The notes beneath the pieces were generated by a model. That model saw only the letters and a list, made by a program, of their open reading frames with translations, had not been told where the DNA came from and made no database searches. This document shows positions 9,782-21,245 of a stretch of DNA of 64,000 bases, piece after piece. Source of the stretch: Usnea hakonensis. Its lineage: Eukaryota; Ascomycota; Lecanoromycetes; Lecanorales; Parmeliaceae. The translations under genes and the position numbers were made by a program. The stretch lies in the NCBI GenBank assembly GCA_013423325.1, contig BLJB01000029.1:124141-188140 (forward strand), given 5' to 3'. Numbering within the stretch: the first letter of the stretch is position 1; every line of letters starts with the position of its first letter.

Positions 9782-11665
9782 TTATTTGAGCAAGCGAACG
9801 CTACCAAGGCCCATCTTTTCCAAACGCTCTTGCACGAATTCCATTGCTCTTTTCAGAGTAGGCAGTCCTTCACCGCAGGCTCCACTCTCAATATGCTGTG
9901 CCAGGCCGCTCAGCGTGGCAAAAGTTCTGGGTCGCTCACTGTGAGGCGTCGAGTTCACGAGGGCGGTAGGGCAGTGGAAGAGCGTAGGTGTGAGTTCGCG
10001 TGAGGATGGGAGTCGGCCGTTGATGTCGAAGTTTGAAGGCTTTCGAGGAGAACTCGGGGTGCGAATCTCGAATGTTGAAGGGATTGAAGCTCCATCCATC
10101 GTGGCAAATGACGGGTTCTCGGCACCTAACGAGAGGAGAGGTACGTGCTGGAACATGGGATTCTCCATCATTGTATCGGGCACAGGACTACTCGACACAC
10201 TCGACGTGGGCGTGAAGACTGGTGTGCCACTTGACGAGGAAGACTCCGAAGGATTTTCGTTGATTTCCAAGAGACTCTGACCCACGGGACCGCTGCTGAT
10301 AATGCATTCGACGTCGTTGTCTCGGACAAGATTGTTGATAGCGTGGCGATCGATGCCTGAACGGCAAGTACCACTTTCGAGGTGATGCAGCAAAGCAGAA
10401 GGTGAAGTGAAACGTCGTTTACACTTGTCACTGGCAATGCATGGTAGATCACTTAGAGGATGATGTTTCAGAGAGGTCAAATGGTGATCTAGATCCATCT
10501 GCTTACAGAATCGTCGTTGACAGATGAAGCAGCCGTGGACACCTGCGCGGTACAGATTCCTTTTTGGGTTCACAGAAGCATGGTGTTCCGCCACAACGTG
10601 TCGATTCAATGTTAGTTTGCTAGCAAAGCCCTGCTCGCATATCTGGCAAGGTATCTTTGGGTGGGACTTGTCATTGAGATGCTGATCTAAAGCTTGCTCA
10701 CTGATAAAGTCTTTCTCGCAGTCACAGCACCGAAATTGAGAAGTGTGGACGGTACGTTGATGCTGTTCAAGGCTATCTTGTCCAGGAAATGACTCTTTGC
10801 AAGTATCACATTTCGGTCCGGATACTTTCTTTAGAAGATCGGAATGCAAGGCTTCAAAGTGTTGCCGAAGACTCTCCTCCGTCCGAAAGGCTCGTTTGCA
10901 GTGTGAGCAGGGCTTCTTGGGAAGATCGAAATGCGAGTCTCCATAGTGTTGCCCTAGACTTTCCTCTGTCCGAAAGGCTCGTTTGCAGAGTGAACATGGG
11001 TAAGGCTTTCGTTTAGATGCGGATTTGACCGTGACATGACTTGTTTTGGCAGATTTTAAAGCTGCAGGAGTCGCCGTAGAAACCAGTTTAGAGCCTTTTG
11101 GAGCAGAGGATGCTGGAGAAATAGGCTTAGAGTGGATCTTCGTAGGCATCTGCGGAGTGGCGGCCATGGCAGATCTGGTTAAAGGAGCCATTACAGGAAG
11201 AGAGATTGATGTTGTTTTGACTTCACAGTAGAGGTGGGACAATGGGTGATGAGTATGACCTTGGGCAGGCTGAGGTGTGGGTGCTACTAGACCCTGCCAA
11301 GTGTCATGCAGCGGGGGCTGACCTCTTGGAGGATGCTGCAGCCTTGGAGCTGCAGGATCCCTAGTGTGGGGCAACTCGTACCGGCTATGGACGGGATGCG
11401 AGGATACCGGACTCCTCCAATTACGATACGATGGAGGATGATAACTTACGCTTGGAGAAAATTGATATGCTAGATGAGCGTTCCAAGATTCATAATGATT
11501 TCTCGGTATGGTCGATGTTTTTATTCCCTCAAAGCGAAAGCCATGACTCGTAGACGCAGAAGCCGGCTTCCTGCATTTGTGAATGCAGCAGTGACCAGTC
11601 GCTGTACAATGCGCTTTCCAATGGGTGAGATCATCGAAGGGTGCTCCACATTCGCTTTGGACCAT
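9782..11665 (-). CDS. multi-C2H2 zinc-finger protein
   Basis: A single uninterrupted frame of 627 residues. An atypical finger opens the protein (CGAPFDDLTHWKAHCTATGH). After a proline/serine-rich linker of about 180 residues comes a run of six regular C2H2 fingers between about residues 222 and 400: CSLCKRAFRTEESLGQHYGDSH, a near duplicate of it (CSHCKRAFRTEESLRQHF), CDTCKESF, CCDCEKDF, CQICEQGF and CFICQRRF, followed by degenerate fingers (CIASDKCKRRF, and one in the last 70 residues). Fingers 1 and 2 are almost identical, which suggests a recent internal duplication. The final 30 residues form a basic helix. Such arrays bind nucleic acid; no specific regulator is recognised. The start is the first ATG before the N-terminal finger; a missed upstream exon is possible. 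Confidence 0.8.
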   Translation of the reverse strand: MVQSECGAPFDDLTHWKAHCTATGHCCIHKCRKPASASTSHGFRFEGIKTSTIPRNHYESWNAHLAYQFSPSVSYHPPSYRNWRSPVSSHPVHSRYELPHTRDPAAPRLQHPPRGQPPLHDTWQGLVAPTPQPAQGHTHHPLSHLYCEVKTTSISLPVMAPLTRSAMAATPQMPTKIHSKPISPASSAPKGSKLVSTATPAALKSAKTSHVTVKSASKRKPYPCSLCKRAFRTEESLGQHYGDSHFDLPKKPCSHCKRAFRTEESLRQHFEALHSDLLKKVSGPKCDTCKESFPGQDSLEQHQRTVHTSQFRCCDCEKDFISEQALDQHLNDKSHPKIPCQICEQGFASKLTLNRHVVAEHHASVNPKRNLYRAGVHGCFICQRRFCKQMDLDHHLTSLKHHPLSDLPCIASDKCKRRFTSPSALLHHLESGTCRSGIDRHAINNLVRDNDVECIISSGPVGQSLLEINENPSESSSSSGTPVFTPTSSVSSSPVPDTMMENPMFQHVPLLSLGAENPSFATMDGASIPSTFEIRTPSSPRKPSNFDINGRLPSSRELTPTLFHCPTALVNSTPHSERPRTFATLSGLAQHIESGACGEGLPTLKRAMEFVQERLEKMGLGSVRLLK

Positions 11666-13718
11666 TTCGATCGGTATATAGCTACTTATGGGGCAAACCG
11701 TGGACCTCCAAGGTGTACAGAGTGATTAAGGAACGGCCAAAATCCCATGTATCATTAGGCTGATAAAGCGATAATGATGCAGTTTTTTCTAGTCCAAATG
11801 TCGAAGAATGCATTCCACAGGTATTGTACTCTTTTGGATACGGGTCAAATAGGGGTACTAGCCAACTAGCTACGAGGCATACTTCGTCGCCTACAGCTGC
11901 TACGTCCGTGATTCTTTCGACTTCGACGTCGCACCTTCCCCATTCTATACATACAGGGGCACAGCCTCTCCCAGCCTTACATAGCACATTCGTAGCCAAT
12001 GCAACCTGCGATTCTACGTGAGAAATGCTGAGAATCCTCACCCCAATCTGATACCCATTTCCAGCATACCATTAGTCCCTTCCTCTACTGGGCCGCTGGG
12101 CGAGGTGCCAACGAGAGAGCATCCCCGATCTATATATCACTACGTATCAACCCCTCTTCAGATACTCACCCCGCTCAATCCACCGACCGTTTCACATGTG
12201 ATACCGTTTTGCTATACCCCGAAAAGAATCCCGATTCCAATTCCTAATCTTGACACACAACGCCATTCCATCAGTTCCCACGGCTCCCTTGTTTAGTGGG
12301 TGCGAGTGCGAGGGTTAGAGGGTGGGATAGCTGGGTGGTTGGTGAAGGGGAAGAGGGGAGGTAGGAAGAGGGGCTCTTTAGGTTGGAGGGTGAGAGGGGG
12401 TTTCTTGGTTTCAGGTGGTGGAGGTGTGCGGGCAAGCGAGGCGGAGGAGATGGAATAAGGATGTTGAGTGACGAGAGGGTCGGTTGAGACTGGTCTGTTC
12501 GGTATTTGAATCATTGTCCAATCTACTTCGGAATCAAGTAAGATAAAACGAAGACGCTTTTGCGAACAAGTATCTGCAATACTCAGACAGAATTTGTCAT
12601 CAGAGTGCTCTCGAGGACGAACACACTCATTCACTGATTTTAGTGAATTCCAAGCTTTGGTATTGACAGTGAACTATTCTCTCTACCGGGAACAGTGAAT
12701 GGATGATGGTCTTTTCCTATCCATGGTCCCGACAATCAATTAACAAACGGCTACTAGACTCACTGTATATCCAACCTCTGTAAAATAATAGGTTGCCCAA
12801 ACCCAACTCGCTCGTCAAGCTCTTTGGCGTTGGTATTCGAACCACCATCTCAAATGTGAGCGAGATATACAATTCATGCATTAGATTTGAGGCTATTCAG
12901 AATAACACAAAGACCGTTGAGATCCTTGGCGCGCTTGGCCGGTGGCTTGATCCATTTGGGCTCATACGAGAAAATGTCTTTGTAGCCTTGCTTGATATGA
13001 GAAGATCAACTAAGTGATAGGAAGAAATGCAATATTTCGAGTAACTTGACCTATTCGGGCAATTATTTCGAGAAAATGCATCGTATTGACTTTGTAGACT
13101 TGCTTGATATGAGAAGGTTAGCGCAATCAGAAGAAAAATGCAATATTCATACACTGTATTTAAAGCCGATGAGAAAATGGTGACTTCTCTTTTGCTTCGC
13201 CGAGTAGTACAGACATCTTTACTTGAGACAACATACCTTTCACAGTAGTCACTCACAAGAATCTTCTCCACATTCTTAGCAATCACCTTCAACAGCATAC
13301 TTCATAGGCATTGCACTTTGGCAGTCGTCTCAAATCTCCTTTCGGGCAGTGAACCAACTTATCTCCCATGACAATCAGCCATTCCAATTACACATTTGAA
13401 CAGCAAGTTTAAATATATAGGCACTCAAAGAGACGATCGGGTTTCAGACATCTGAGCACTGTCAGCATCTCAGCGAGTATCAGAGCCCCACAAAGAAAGT
13501 CCTCCAGCCAAGCTCTCTGGTGTCACCTTACGCCTGGTGTGCTCTGAATATCGTCAACTGGACTACCCCTTACTAGACATTGACACAGACTCTTATCGGT
13601 CAGTAAGTCTCACTGTTCCGGGTGATGCCCATGATTCCAGATTCTGATTCCCGTGATTGGGGCTCAGTGATCTAATCTTGATCTCACCAGTTCGCCTTCC
13701 TCACAGCAAATATCGGCG
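11666..13718. other. 2-kb intergenic region, no supported gene
   Basis: Short open frames occur on both strands but show no family motif. An imperfect direct repeat of about 100-bp spacing lies at about 12968-13160. The C2H2 and F-box-like genes diverge across this stretch, so it holds both promoters. Confidence 0.5.
12968..13160. repeat. imperfect direct repeat, two copies
   Basis: GAGAAAATG followed within 30 bases by CTTGCTTGATATGAGAAG, and later by AAATGCAATAT, appears from 12968 and again from 13070. The spacing is about 102 bases, with several mismatches and small indels. Confidence 0.6.
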
Positions 13719-14990
13719 ATGGCACGTGACTGCGCGGTTACGAAAGTCTCTACCGAGGAGCAACCCCAGATACCCGACGACATTTTCCAAGCGGCAATGG
13801 CCGCCAGTGAGCAAGATTCCGACGGAGATGATCCATACGGGCCCCAGCCGAAACGATTCATGCAGACCGAACAGCAAAAGAGACAACATGCCCGAGATTT
13901 AGAGATAAGGAGGGCGACCTACACAATAAGGAAAATGAAGAAAACTCACAAGGCAAACTACCAGCGATTGAAGAAGCAAAAGCAGCGCGGTTCTGCCTTC
14001 GAGAAGCTCCCCACCGACTTGATCTTGATGTTGATGCAGCACACGCACTGGCAAAACATCTGCAATTTATGTAATAGCAGTGCAATCAACCGAGGCATCT
14101 TCCAAGCGAACGAAAAAGCAATCTTCCGCGGTATGGAGACTGCGCAATTCCCAGAATGGGAATGGCTCTTTGGAAACAGCAAACGCAGAAGTCCAGCACA
14201 GGCACAACATTTGAAGGATGCCATCCTTACAAGGACCTTGGCCCACGGTTGGATACCCGACGATCAGCTTTTCGAGACCTTGCAAATGATCGATCAAAAC
14301 GAGTTCACCGGCAAACGAAATGCCGTGTTCCTTCAAGACATGCAAGACAATTTGGATACGGAGCACAGAGCGATCGAGTCATACACAGGGAAAAAAATCT
14401 CGAGACGGACCGCGATGTGTTTGAGTAGTCTTGGCTTTCATCGGCCTTGCATCTTGTGGGAAGAGGACACGATACTGGACAAGCCATTCGTCAATTTTGT
14501 TGAATTGCCCTGGGAAGCACGATGTCAGCTCGTCAACGAACAACCAGCCAGCATACAGGCAGAGATTCGATTATTCCTTAAGGTTGTCGTTGAATATTTT
14601 GGCGACATACTTCAGGCCGTGGTGAGGCAATGGATCGAACGAAACCAGAACAATTCTGTCTACCAGAAAAAGTCCAGAGCGGTGAAGAAGTGGATGTCAA
14701 AGCTCATGGCAGGACTCATCCTCGAGGCGTTGATCCCGACATGGCGGGTCGAGGGATTCGAATCCGCGCCTTTCAATTGGGAATACTACATTTCCGATTT
14801 GGACGAAGATCTCCGAGTAATACTGGACGAGTACGATGGAGGAAACGTGAATGTGATACATAATGCGGCCAAGGATGGTGTGGAATTTGGGAAGAGTATC
14901 GGACTCGCGCTTGAAGGGTTTTTGGACGGGACCTTGGCGGGAGAAGCTTTTGACACAATGGCATTGTCGCTGGAATCTGCACAGTCCTAA
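13719..14990 (+). CDS. F-box-like hypothetical protein
   Basis: A single exon of 423 residues. After a charged N-terminal region with a basic helix (IRKMKKTHKANYQRLKKQKQ, about residues 68-88) comes FEKLPTDLILMLMQHTHWQN at about residues 93-112, which fits the start of an F-box-like motif (LP.DLI..I). Then follow about 300 residues rich in aromatic and acidic positions with no domain I recognise. F-box proteins link substrates to SCF ubiquitin ligases through Skp1. In filamentous fungi many such genes are lineage-specific, and the motif here is weak, so this remains a suggestion. The ATG at 13719 was chosen because upstream in-frame sequence is closed shortly before it. Confidence 0.6.
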   Translation: MARDCAVTKVSTEEQPQIPDDIFQAAMAASEQDSDGDDPYGPQPKRFMQTEQQKRQHARDLEIRRATYTIRKMKKTHKANYQRLKKQKQRGSAFEKLPTDLILMLMQHTHWQNICNLCNSSAINRGIFQANEKAIFRGMETAQFPEWEWLFGNSKRRSPAQAQHLKDAILTRTLAHGWIPDDQLFETLQMIDQNEFTGKRNAVFLQDMQDNLDTEHRAIESYTGKKISRRTAMCLSSLGFHRPCILWEEDTILDKPFVNFVELPWEARCQLVNEQPASIQAEIRLFLKVVVEYFGDILQAVVRQWIERNQNNSVYQKKSRAVKKWMSKLMAGLILEALIPTWRVEGFESAPFNWEYYISDLDEDLRVILDEYDGGNVNVIHNAAKDGVEFGKSIGLALEGFLDGTLAGEAFDTMALSLESAQS

Positions 14991-15721
14991 TCTGGGAGCT
15001 ACCTTAGCTAGTTGGTGTTGTGATGGTAGCATGCTTGGATAGGCTTGAATGGAAGCATTTGTCCCTGGCATATCCGCTTTCCGAGCGTGTTCCATTTACC
15101 TTGCTTGGTCTGGACATTCGTATTGATCTTTCAGCTGGTTTAGGAGGATCACAAGTGTGTTGTGTACTTGATGAATGCGGCTGAAAGTTTTAATGACCCT
15201 CGGACTGCCCTGAGGTAAGGTAAGGTAAGTTAATAATGTAGACTAAACTAGTGCGCCTTGTTGGGCTGAAAGGGACCAGACCCCTAGTTGCTCAGCCCCT
15301 CCATTGGATTGGCTCGATTGCTTTTCTCTCCGTCATGCCCCACCAAAATCAAATCCTTGGCCTTGTTTCAAAAAACCACAGCTCAGCTTTTGACCAGAGC
15401 AACACAAAGCAGTGCTTATCCCAAGTAATCCTTTACCCCAAGCTACTACCTTACTTTACTGTTCTGATTCTCCCCATCCATTGCATTCAGCTCCTTGCTC
15501 ATATATCCAGCTGTGGCCATGGCAACTCTCGCTCTTTGAATCCTTTCCCTGCTTACTTTATTTACATCTGGACTTCCCTTGCAACTGAGACGCGCCTCTC
15601 TACCTTCTATCTGGAGCATATGCAAATCTTCAGCCGCGGCCGAACTTTCAGTCACAAATCGTTTTTCATCAATAGTCGTGCCAGCAATACTTCAGGACTT
15701 TGGTGGGCATACTGAGCCAGA
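14991..15721. other. intergenic region, promoter of mpkA
   Basis: No gene seen. A short GGTAA repeat lies near 15213-15230. The pyrimidine-rich part near 15420-15620 probably belongs to the mpkA leader. Confidence 0.5.
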
Positions 15722-17254
15722 ATGGCCGACCTTCAAGGCCGCAAAGTTTTCAAGGTCTTCAACCAAGACTTTATCGTCGACGAACGATACAACGTAACCA
15801 AGGAGCTGGGCCAGGGAGCTTATGGCATAGTATGGTACGTCATTCAGTCTTTCAGCCATTCAATTTTTTTTGGCTTCTGGATATTGTCATTCATGGATCA
15901 TGGACAAATGTGCAAGGGCGTGCTCACAGTGCTCACACGTTGCAGCGCGGCCACCAACAACCACACTGGCGAAGGTGTTGCAATCAAGAAAGTCACCAAT
16001 GTCTTTAGTAAGAAGATCCTTGCAAAAAGGGCTTTGCGTGAGATCAAGCTTTTGCAGCACTTCCGAGGTCATCGTAATGTAAGAGTGATTGTCAAAATGC
16101 TTGACCGGTTGACGATAGTGCTCATCAATTGTCAAGATAACATGTCTCTACGATATGGACATCCCTCGGCCGGACAATTTCAATGAGACTTATCTCTATG
16201 AAGGCATGTGTAGCAAAAGCTGTCAATTTTGGGATCCCCACTAACTCTACTCAGAACTCATGGAGTGTGATCTGGCAGCAATCATCAGATCTGGCCAGCC
16301 TCTGACCGATGCCCATTTCCAGTCTTTCATTTATCAGATATTGTGTGGTTTGAAGTATATTCACTCCGCGAACGTTCTCCACCGAGATCTGAAGCCAGGG
16401 AACTTGTTGGTCAATGCAGACTGCGAGCTGAAGATTTGCGACTTTGGCCTTGCTCGAGGGTTTTCCATGGATCCGGAAGAGAACGCGGGCTACATGACCG
16501 AATATGTTGCCACAAGATGGTATCGAGCGCCAGAGATCATGTTGAGCTTCCAAAGTTATACCAAAGCAAGTATGTTCCTGAATCGCTCCTGGACCCGTAG
16601 CCGATGTAGCTGATGAGTATAGTCGACGTGTGGTCCATTGGGTGCATTCTTGCTGAGCTACTAGGCGGCAGACCTTTCTTCAAAGGAAGAGATTATGTGG
16701 ACCAGCTGAATCAAATTCTGCACTATCTTGGGACTCCAAATGAGGAAACCTTGTCACGGATTGGATCGCCTCGAGCACAAGAGTATGTGCGCAATCTACC
16801 TTACATGCCCAAAGTGCCCTTCCAACGGCTCTTCTCCAACGCCAATCCCGACGCTTTGGACTTATTAGACAAGATGCTAGCCTTCGATCCATCCGCTCGA
16901 ATCTCTGTTGAGGAAGCGCTTGAGCACCGCTACCTTCATATCTGGCACGATGCTTCTGATGAACCTTCGTGTGCAACGACATTCGACTTCCACTTCGAGG
17001 TCGTTGAGGACGTACCTGAGATGAGGAAAATGATCCTTGCTGAAGTCGCTCGGTTCAGACAGCAAGTGCGCGTACAGCAACCGCAGCAGCAAATGAGTGG
17101 GCAAATCAATGTCCCTATCCCTGAGAACGCCAATCAATGGTCTCACGAGGATCCAAGGCCTCAGGAACCAGCACATTCACAGCAAATGCACGGCATGGAA
17201 CATGGCATGGAACTTGAGCAGGAGCTACAGGGAGGACTGGATGCGATGCACTAG
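15722..17254 (+). CDS. mpkA: cell-wall-integrity MAP kinase (Slt2/MpkA)
   Basis: Five exons (15722-15834, 15946-16078, 16137-16203, 16255-16569, 16623-17254) encode about 419 residues, the usual size of fungal MpkA. Visible kinase features in order are the glycine loop GQGAYGIV, the lysine segment VAIKKVTNVF, the catalytic loop HRDLKPGN, DFGLAR, and the dual phosphorylation motif TEY at about residues 186-188 followed by VATRWYRAPE. The sequence closely follows known fungal MpkA, including ITCLYDMDIPRPDNFNETYL, and a glutamine-rich tail ends it. In the pathway Bck1 and Mkk act upstream, and the kinase controls wall stress responses. Intron 1 is long (111 bp). Intron 3 begins with GC (GCATGT at 16204): only this donor keeps the frame YLYE-ELMECD; the GT four bases later leads to a stop. 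Highly confident. Confidence 0.96.
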
Positions 17255-18048
17255 CTCTTGGGTTGTGAAGACAGTGCACGTTGGATAAAGTATTTGGATG
17301 AAGTGTTATGAGGTTCGGATATTTTCAAGATGCAGCATCTAAGCGGCGGCAAGCATTTAGCAGACGCAAGACCTCATGGATTTGTCAATTGATCTCATTA
17401 TTTTTATTCCCATGAAACCCATACTATTTTCGGCCGGCCTGGGGTCCACGGCTAGCTCCTTATTTCAGACAGGATGTAGAGGACCTTGATAGGTGGACTG
17501 GTGAAGGGTTCAGGGTGCGCTGCTCCATATTTAACAGCAATTCCGTTCTCCATGGTCACAATCTGTGATAAGTGTGCGGAATGTCCTATCAATTCTCTCG
17601 TAAGATACTTTAAACTGGTCTGGACTTTGGAAGCCTGGCGGGTCTCACTTTCCAGAATGACGCTAGCAGACTCTATGGAAGTCTTGGCGTTTTTACCCCA
17701 CCAAGATAGAAGTCACCCATCCTCGATCCATCGCCAGGCTTCCAAGCTGCCTCATCACTCCCCGATACCTTCCTTCATCTACCTCCCTCGACAATAATGA
17801 GCTATAAACATTGTTTTTGATCGAGCAAGACTGCATCGCCACAGACAAACAATCATTGCAACTGACCTGGTGTGTTGACAAGTTTCAAGGCACTTTGAGT
17901 CATATCATCATCATCATCATCACTTCGCCGAGTCAGTGTCAACCGTACTCTTCGCAAGCTGGCCTTAAAGGCTCTTGAACTGCAACCACTGCAACCACTG
18001 CAACAAAAATACCTCAATCGACATCCTCACTGGCAATATTCCGCAAAG
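17255..18048. other. intergenic region between mpkA and the FHA gene
   Basis: No gene seen. A short (ATC)n run lies near 17905-17925 and a CTGCAACCA tandem near 17980-18005, in the probable leader of the next gene. Confidence 0.5.
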
Positions 18049-20753
18049 ATGCTTGAAGACATCATGGAGGGTAAGTCGTCCCCACACATCTCTCTGACTG
18101 CCAGCATCAGCCTCGCCCATAGGTTGAGGCGGTCATCTCTTCCGATCCCTTCCTGCATACAGTACCCGAAAAGCAAGTCTCCGGAATTTCTCGATGCTGA
18201 CTCTGGTCCTACACAGTCAAAATTACTTTGACACCGCTCGGACAAGACGAGCAACAAAACCATCGGGTCATTACAATCAACACTGACAATGTATATGTTA
18301 GCGTTGGCCGAGCTTCAAAGAACCCAACTAAAGGCTTCCTTGCTGCTGTCGATAACGCGTGGTTCGATTATCCGATCCTTTCGAGAACCCACGCAAAGTT
18401 CACCGCTTCTCGCAACCAGCAAGTGGGTCAACAGCGTCGGCGACTAGAAGGAGGGATCTCTGAGACCATAAAGCAGGCGGTCTACCTACAAGACTGTGGA
18501 TCGACCCATGGCACCTACATAGGCAAAGAGAGGTTGGAGCCTGGTGTGGAATACGCTGTTGCAGATGGGCAGGTCATCACATTCGGTCAGAGAGTCACAA
18601 GCGGAGCAGGTGGGTCTCTTCAGCGACACACGCTGTCAAGATACCCTTCGACTGATCATATCTCTATAGTCACGTATCCAGCTAAAGACTTCCGGATTCA
18701 ATCGAGTTGGGAACCTCGCAGGTTGGTCTATGAGTGCTGTCTAGCAGGATTCCGACTAATGTACCATAGTGAGGTGCAAGACAGCTACTGTCCCGCAACT
18801 ACGGGGGCTCAACGATCAGTAGGAACGGCTTCGTTCAGTCGCCCCGCCTTCACCAATGACTTTGACCAGTCTTCCGAACCATCCCGAGAAGGCTCCGTTC
18901 AGATTGTCGATTCCTACCATCACACTTTCTCCGTCCCATCTTCGGACGATGAGACTGATTCTGAGGACGAGGAAGAAGAAGTTCAAATCTCATCCTCTGT
19001 CCAGGGTGATGTAGAAGAGGTCTCTGCATCCACGACACCCGATCGTCAAACTGTTTCAAAATCGTACAACGACGTTCATGGGGAAGCTCAAGGCTCTAAG
19101 ACTGGGTTAGCACCTGGCGAAACCCGTGGTCCCAATCTAAAGGGCCCTAGCTTGCGCGATCTTTTGACCGAAACCGAAGATGGTAGATCTCAGAGGAATC
19201 CTATCAATATTGAAGCTATTCCCATGGACATAATTGATGTGGATACCGAGAGTGAAGATGACGGCCCCGATGTCTTACCATTCTACGAATCTTCGAAAGC
19301 TGATCAGCCGAGTCGGTCAAGACTTCGGGATGAGCCGCAAGTTGCTCATAAAACGTCTGCCATGACGACGCCGGCAACAACGACTGCTGCTGAGAAACAG
19401 AGCGATCGGGAGTCGCAGAGACACCCCACCGCCCCCGAGACTCAAAGAAAGGTCTCAAAAGGCGGTCCTGCTGAGTCGAATGTTGTGGCCACCGATGGTT
19501 TCGATAGCGAGGATGATGACGGTTTCGATTACGACCCCGACTTCCTAGCCGACGAGGACTTGGATTTTTCTGAGCCCCCAGTTCTCCCTACTAAATTACC
19601 AAAAAGCTCCAAGCCCAAGGTCACTTTCCAAGTCGGCAGTGAAAACCCGCATTACACCACGCTGCAACCCCCATTCGATGAATATCGTCCCACTCTTGTA
19701 GGCCAACTCAGCGTCAGCGACGCTATCGACGTAAGCCAGCATGGCGAGCCGTCTTCGCCCTGGGCTCAGCGAGCACCCAGTCCATCAGATGCGGCACTAG
19801 CAAGAAAGGCGGGCGACCAGAAGATGAGCTTAAGCCGAGACATCTTTGACAACTTCCCAGAACCCAAGTGGCCTGCAAGCGCTAAGATCCCCCATTCTCA
19901 TTGCATGGACTATATCCAAAACAATGCGGCACAGCCGGAAGAGCCTACTGGAGTGTACCCCTGGCCTGAACTTCAGAGCCCGGAACCACGCTCATACGAT
20001 CAAGGACCGTTTAGCAGCCAGCCAAAAGTTGTGATACCAACACATCCTTCGCCAAAGCCAGACGATGTGAAGAACGACCCCAAGAACGACCCCAAGAAAG
20101 CGACTGTCACTTGGGCTGAACCTCGTGAAGAGAATGACGATGCGATCATGAATGTCGCTCGTTTCTCTCGAACTGGAAAGCAAGCATCCAAGATTGCCAT
20201 CCCAAGCCTTGTCGAAAACTACCTCGCCGAAAATCCAAGGTCTTTCAAGAGGAAATACGCAGAAGTTGACGGAAGCAATGTTGTGGAAGCAGAGCACAAT
20301 GCACCTAAACTAAGTTCGCCTTCGATTCGCACCATTGGCTTCGGGGGATGTTTCGCAGATGGGGAAGAACCTTTGAGCTCGAAGCTACAATCATGGCGAT
20401 TGGCAAAAGGCAACAGTATGAGGGGTCAACTCGATGTTATAGACCAAGATACCCCTCTACCTGACGCTCAGCCAAGAGAAGCTATCACCGAAACGCCCAA
20501 CGCTTCTTTATCCCAAGATAGCCTCACTGAGCCCGCTACCCGGCCAGTACCTATCATGACGACCGTTACAAAAGACAGCACAGACGGTCCCGCCCGCAAA
20601 AAAGCCAAGACGTCACCATCGTCCTCTAAAGGTGTTGGCAAATTTATGGTTGGTGTCGGTGTCGGTTTACTAGGTGCTGTTGCGGCGTTTGTTGCGACTA
20701 TCCCCGCTTCCGTGTACGAGGAAGCGCTCCGTGAATTCGGAAACACGGTTTGA
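18049..20753 (+). CDS. FHA-domain protein with C-terminal membrane anchor
   Basis: Exon 1 is 18049-18070 (MLEDIME), followed by a GTAAGT...ACACAG intron. The main exon starts at 18217. Two further stretches look like in-frame introns: 18610-18669 (60 bp, CTGAT branch, TAG) and 18722-18769 (48 bp, CTAAT branch, TAG). Removing the first gives VTSGVTYPAKDFRIQ, a typical FHA continuation. With both removed the protein has about 816 residues. The FHA domain is at the N terminus (VYVSVGRASKNP, LSRTHAKF, DCGSTHGTYIG), so it should bind phosphothreonine. A long acidic, serine-rich disordered middle follows, and near the end a glycine-rich hydrophobic helix (KFMVGVGVGLLGAVAAFVAT) suggests a tail anchor. 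Tail-anchored FHA proteins are known in STRIPAK-type complexes, but the domain order differs, so no function is assigned. Confidence 0.78.
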
Positions 20754-21245
20754 GAGGTGGTGGTTCACATATCCTGCTAAGTGGTGAAGGAGAGTTGCTA
20801 GGATTCCGATCGACGTGGATGCAATATGGATGTGGCTGGACGCTACAGTACGCAATTTGGTGTGGCTTTGGCGTAGATCCAGGGAGGCATACGGTGTTTG
20901 GCTGGTCGGGTGGGCTATGATGATAGAATTGACCACATTTCTACTCTTTTGTGTCTACTACCGTCTGTAGCACGCTAGCAGTTCTCCTTACATAGGTAGC
21001 TCCTTTCCATACTTTTCAAGGTGTCTTTAATGTAATTGCCGCACACAAGTCCCTTGGGCTAGTACGAGTTAGGCAGTTCCTCGGTTGAGGTGGTTACAAG
21101 AAGACGTCATAGTGTTGCGAAATTTATGAGCTGATTAATGCAATTCGAGTGAGACGACTTTTTTAGAGTATATAGGTAATTAAGTCCTCCTCGTGCTTAT
21201 TCTTCGAATACTTCTCCATATATAAAAGTAACGTTCAAATACAAT
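20754..21245. other. intergenic region
   Basis: Nothing supported. AT-rich sequence near 21130-21245 probably forms the promoter of the next gene. Confidence 0.5.

Noticed and set aside
12815..12870. Possible tRNA with a TTCGAAcc-type B box
   Set aside because: The arms around the loop do not pair and no A box is found at the right distance.
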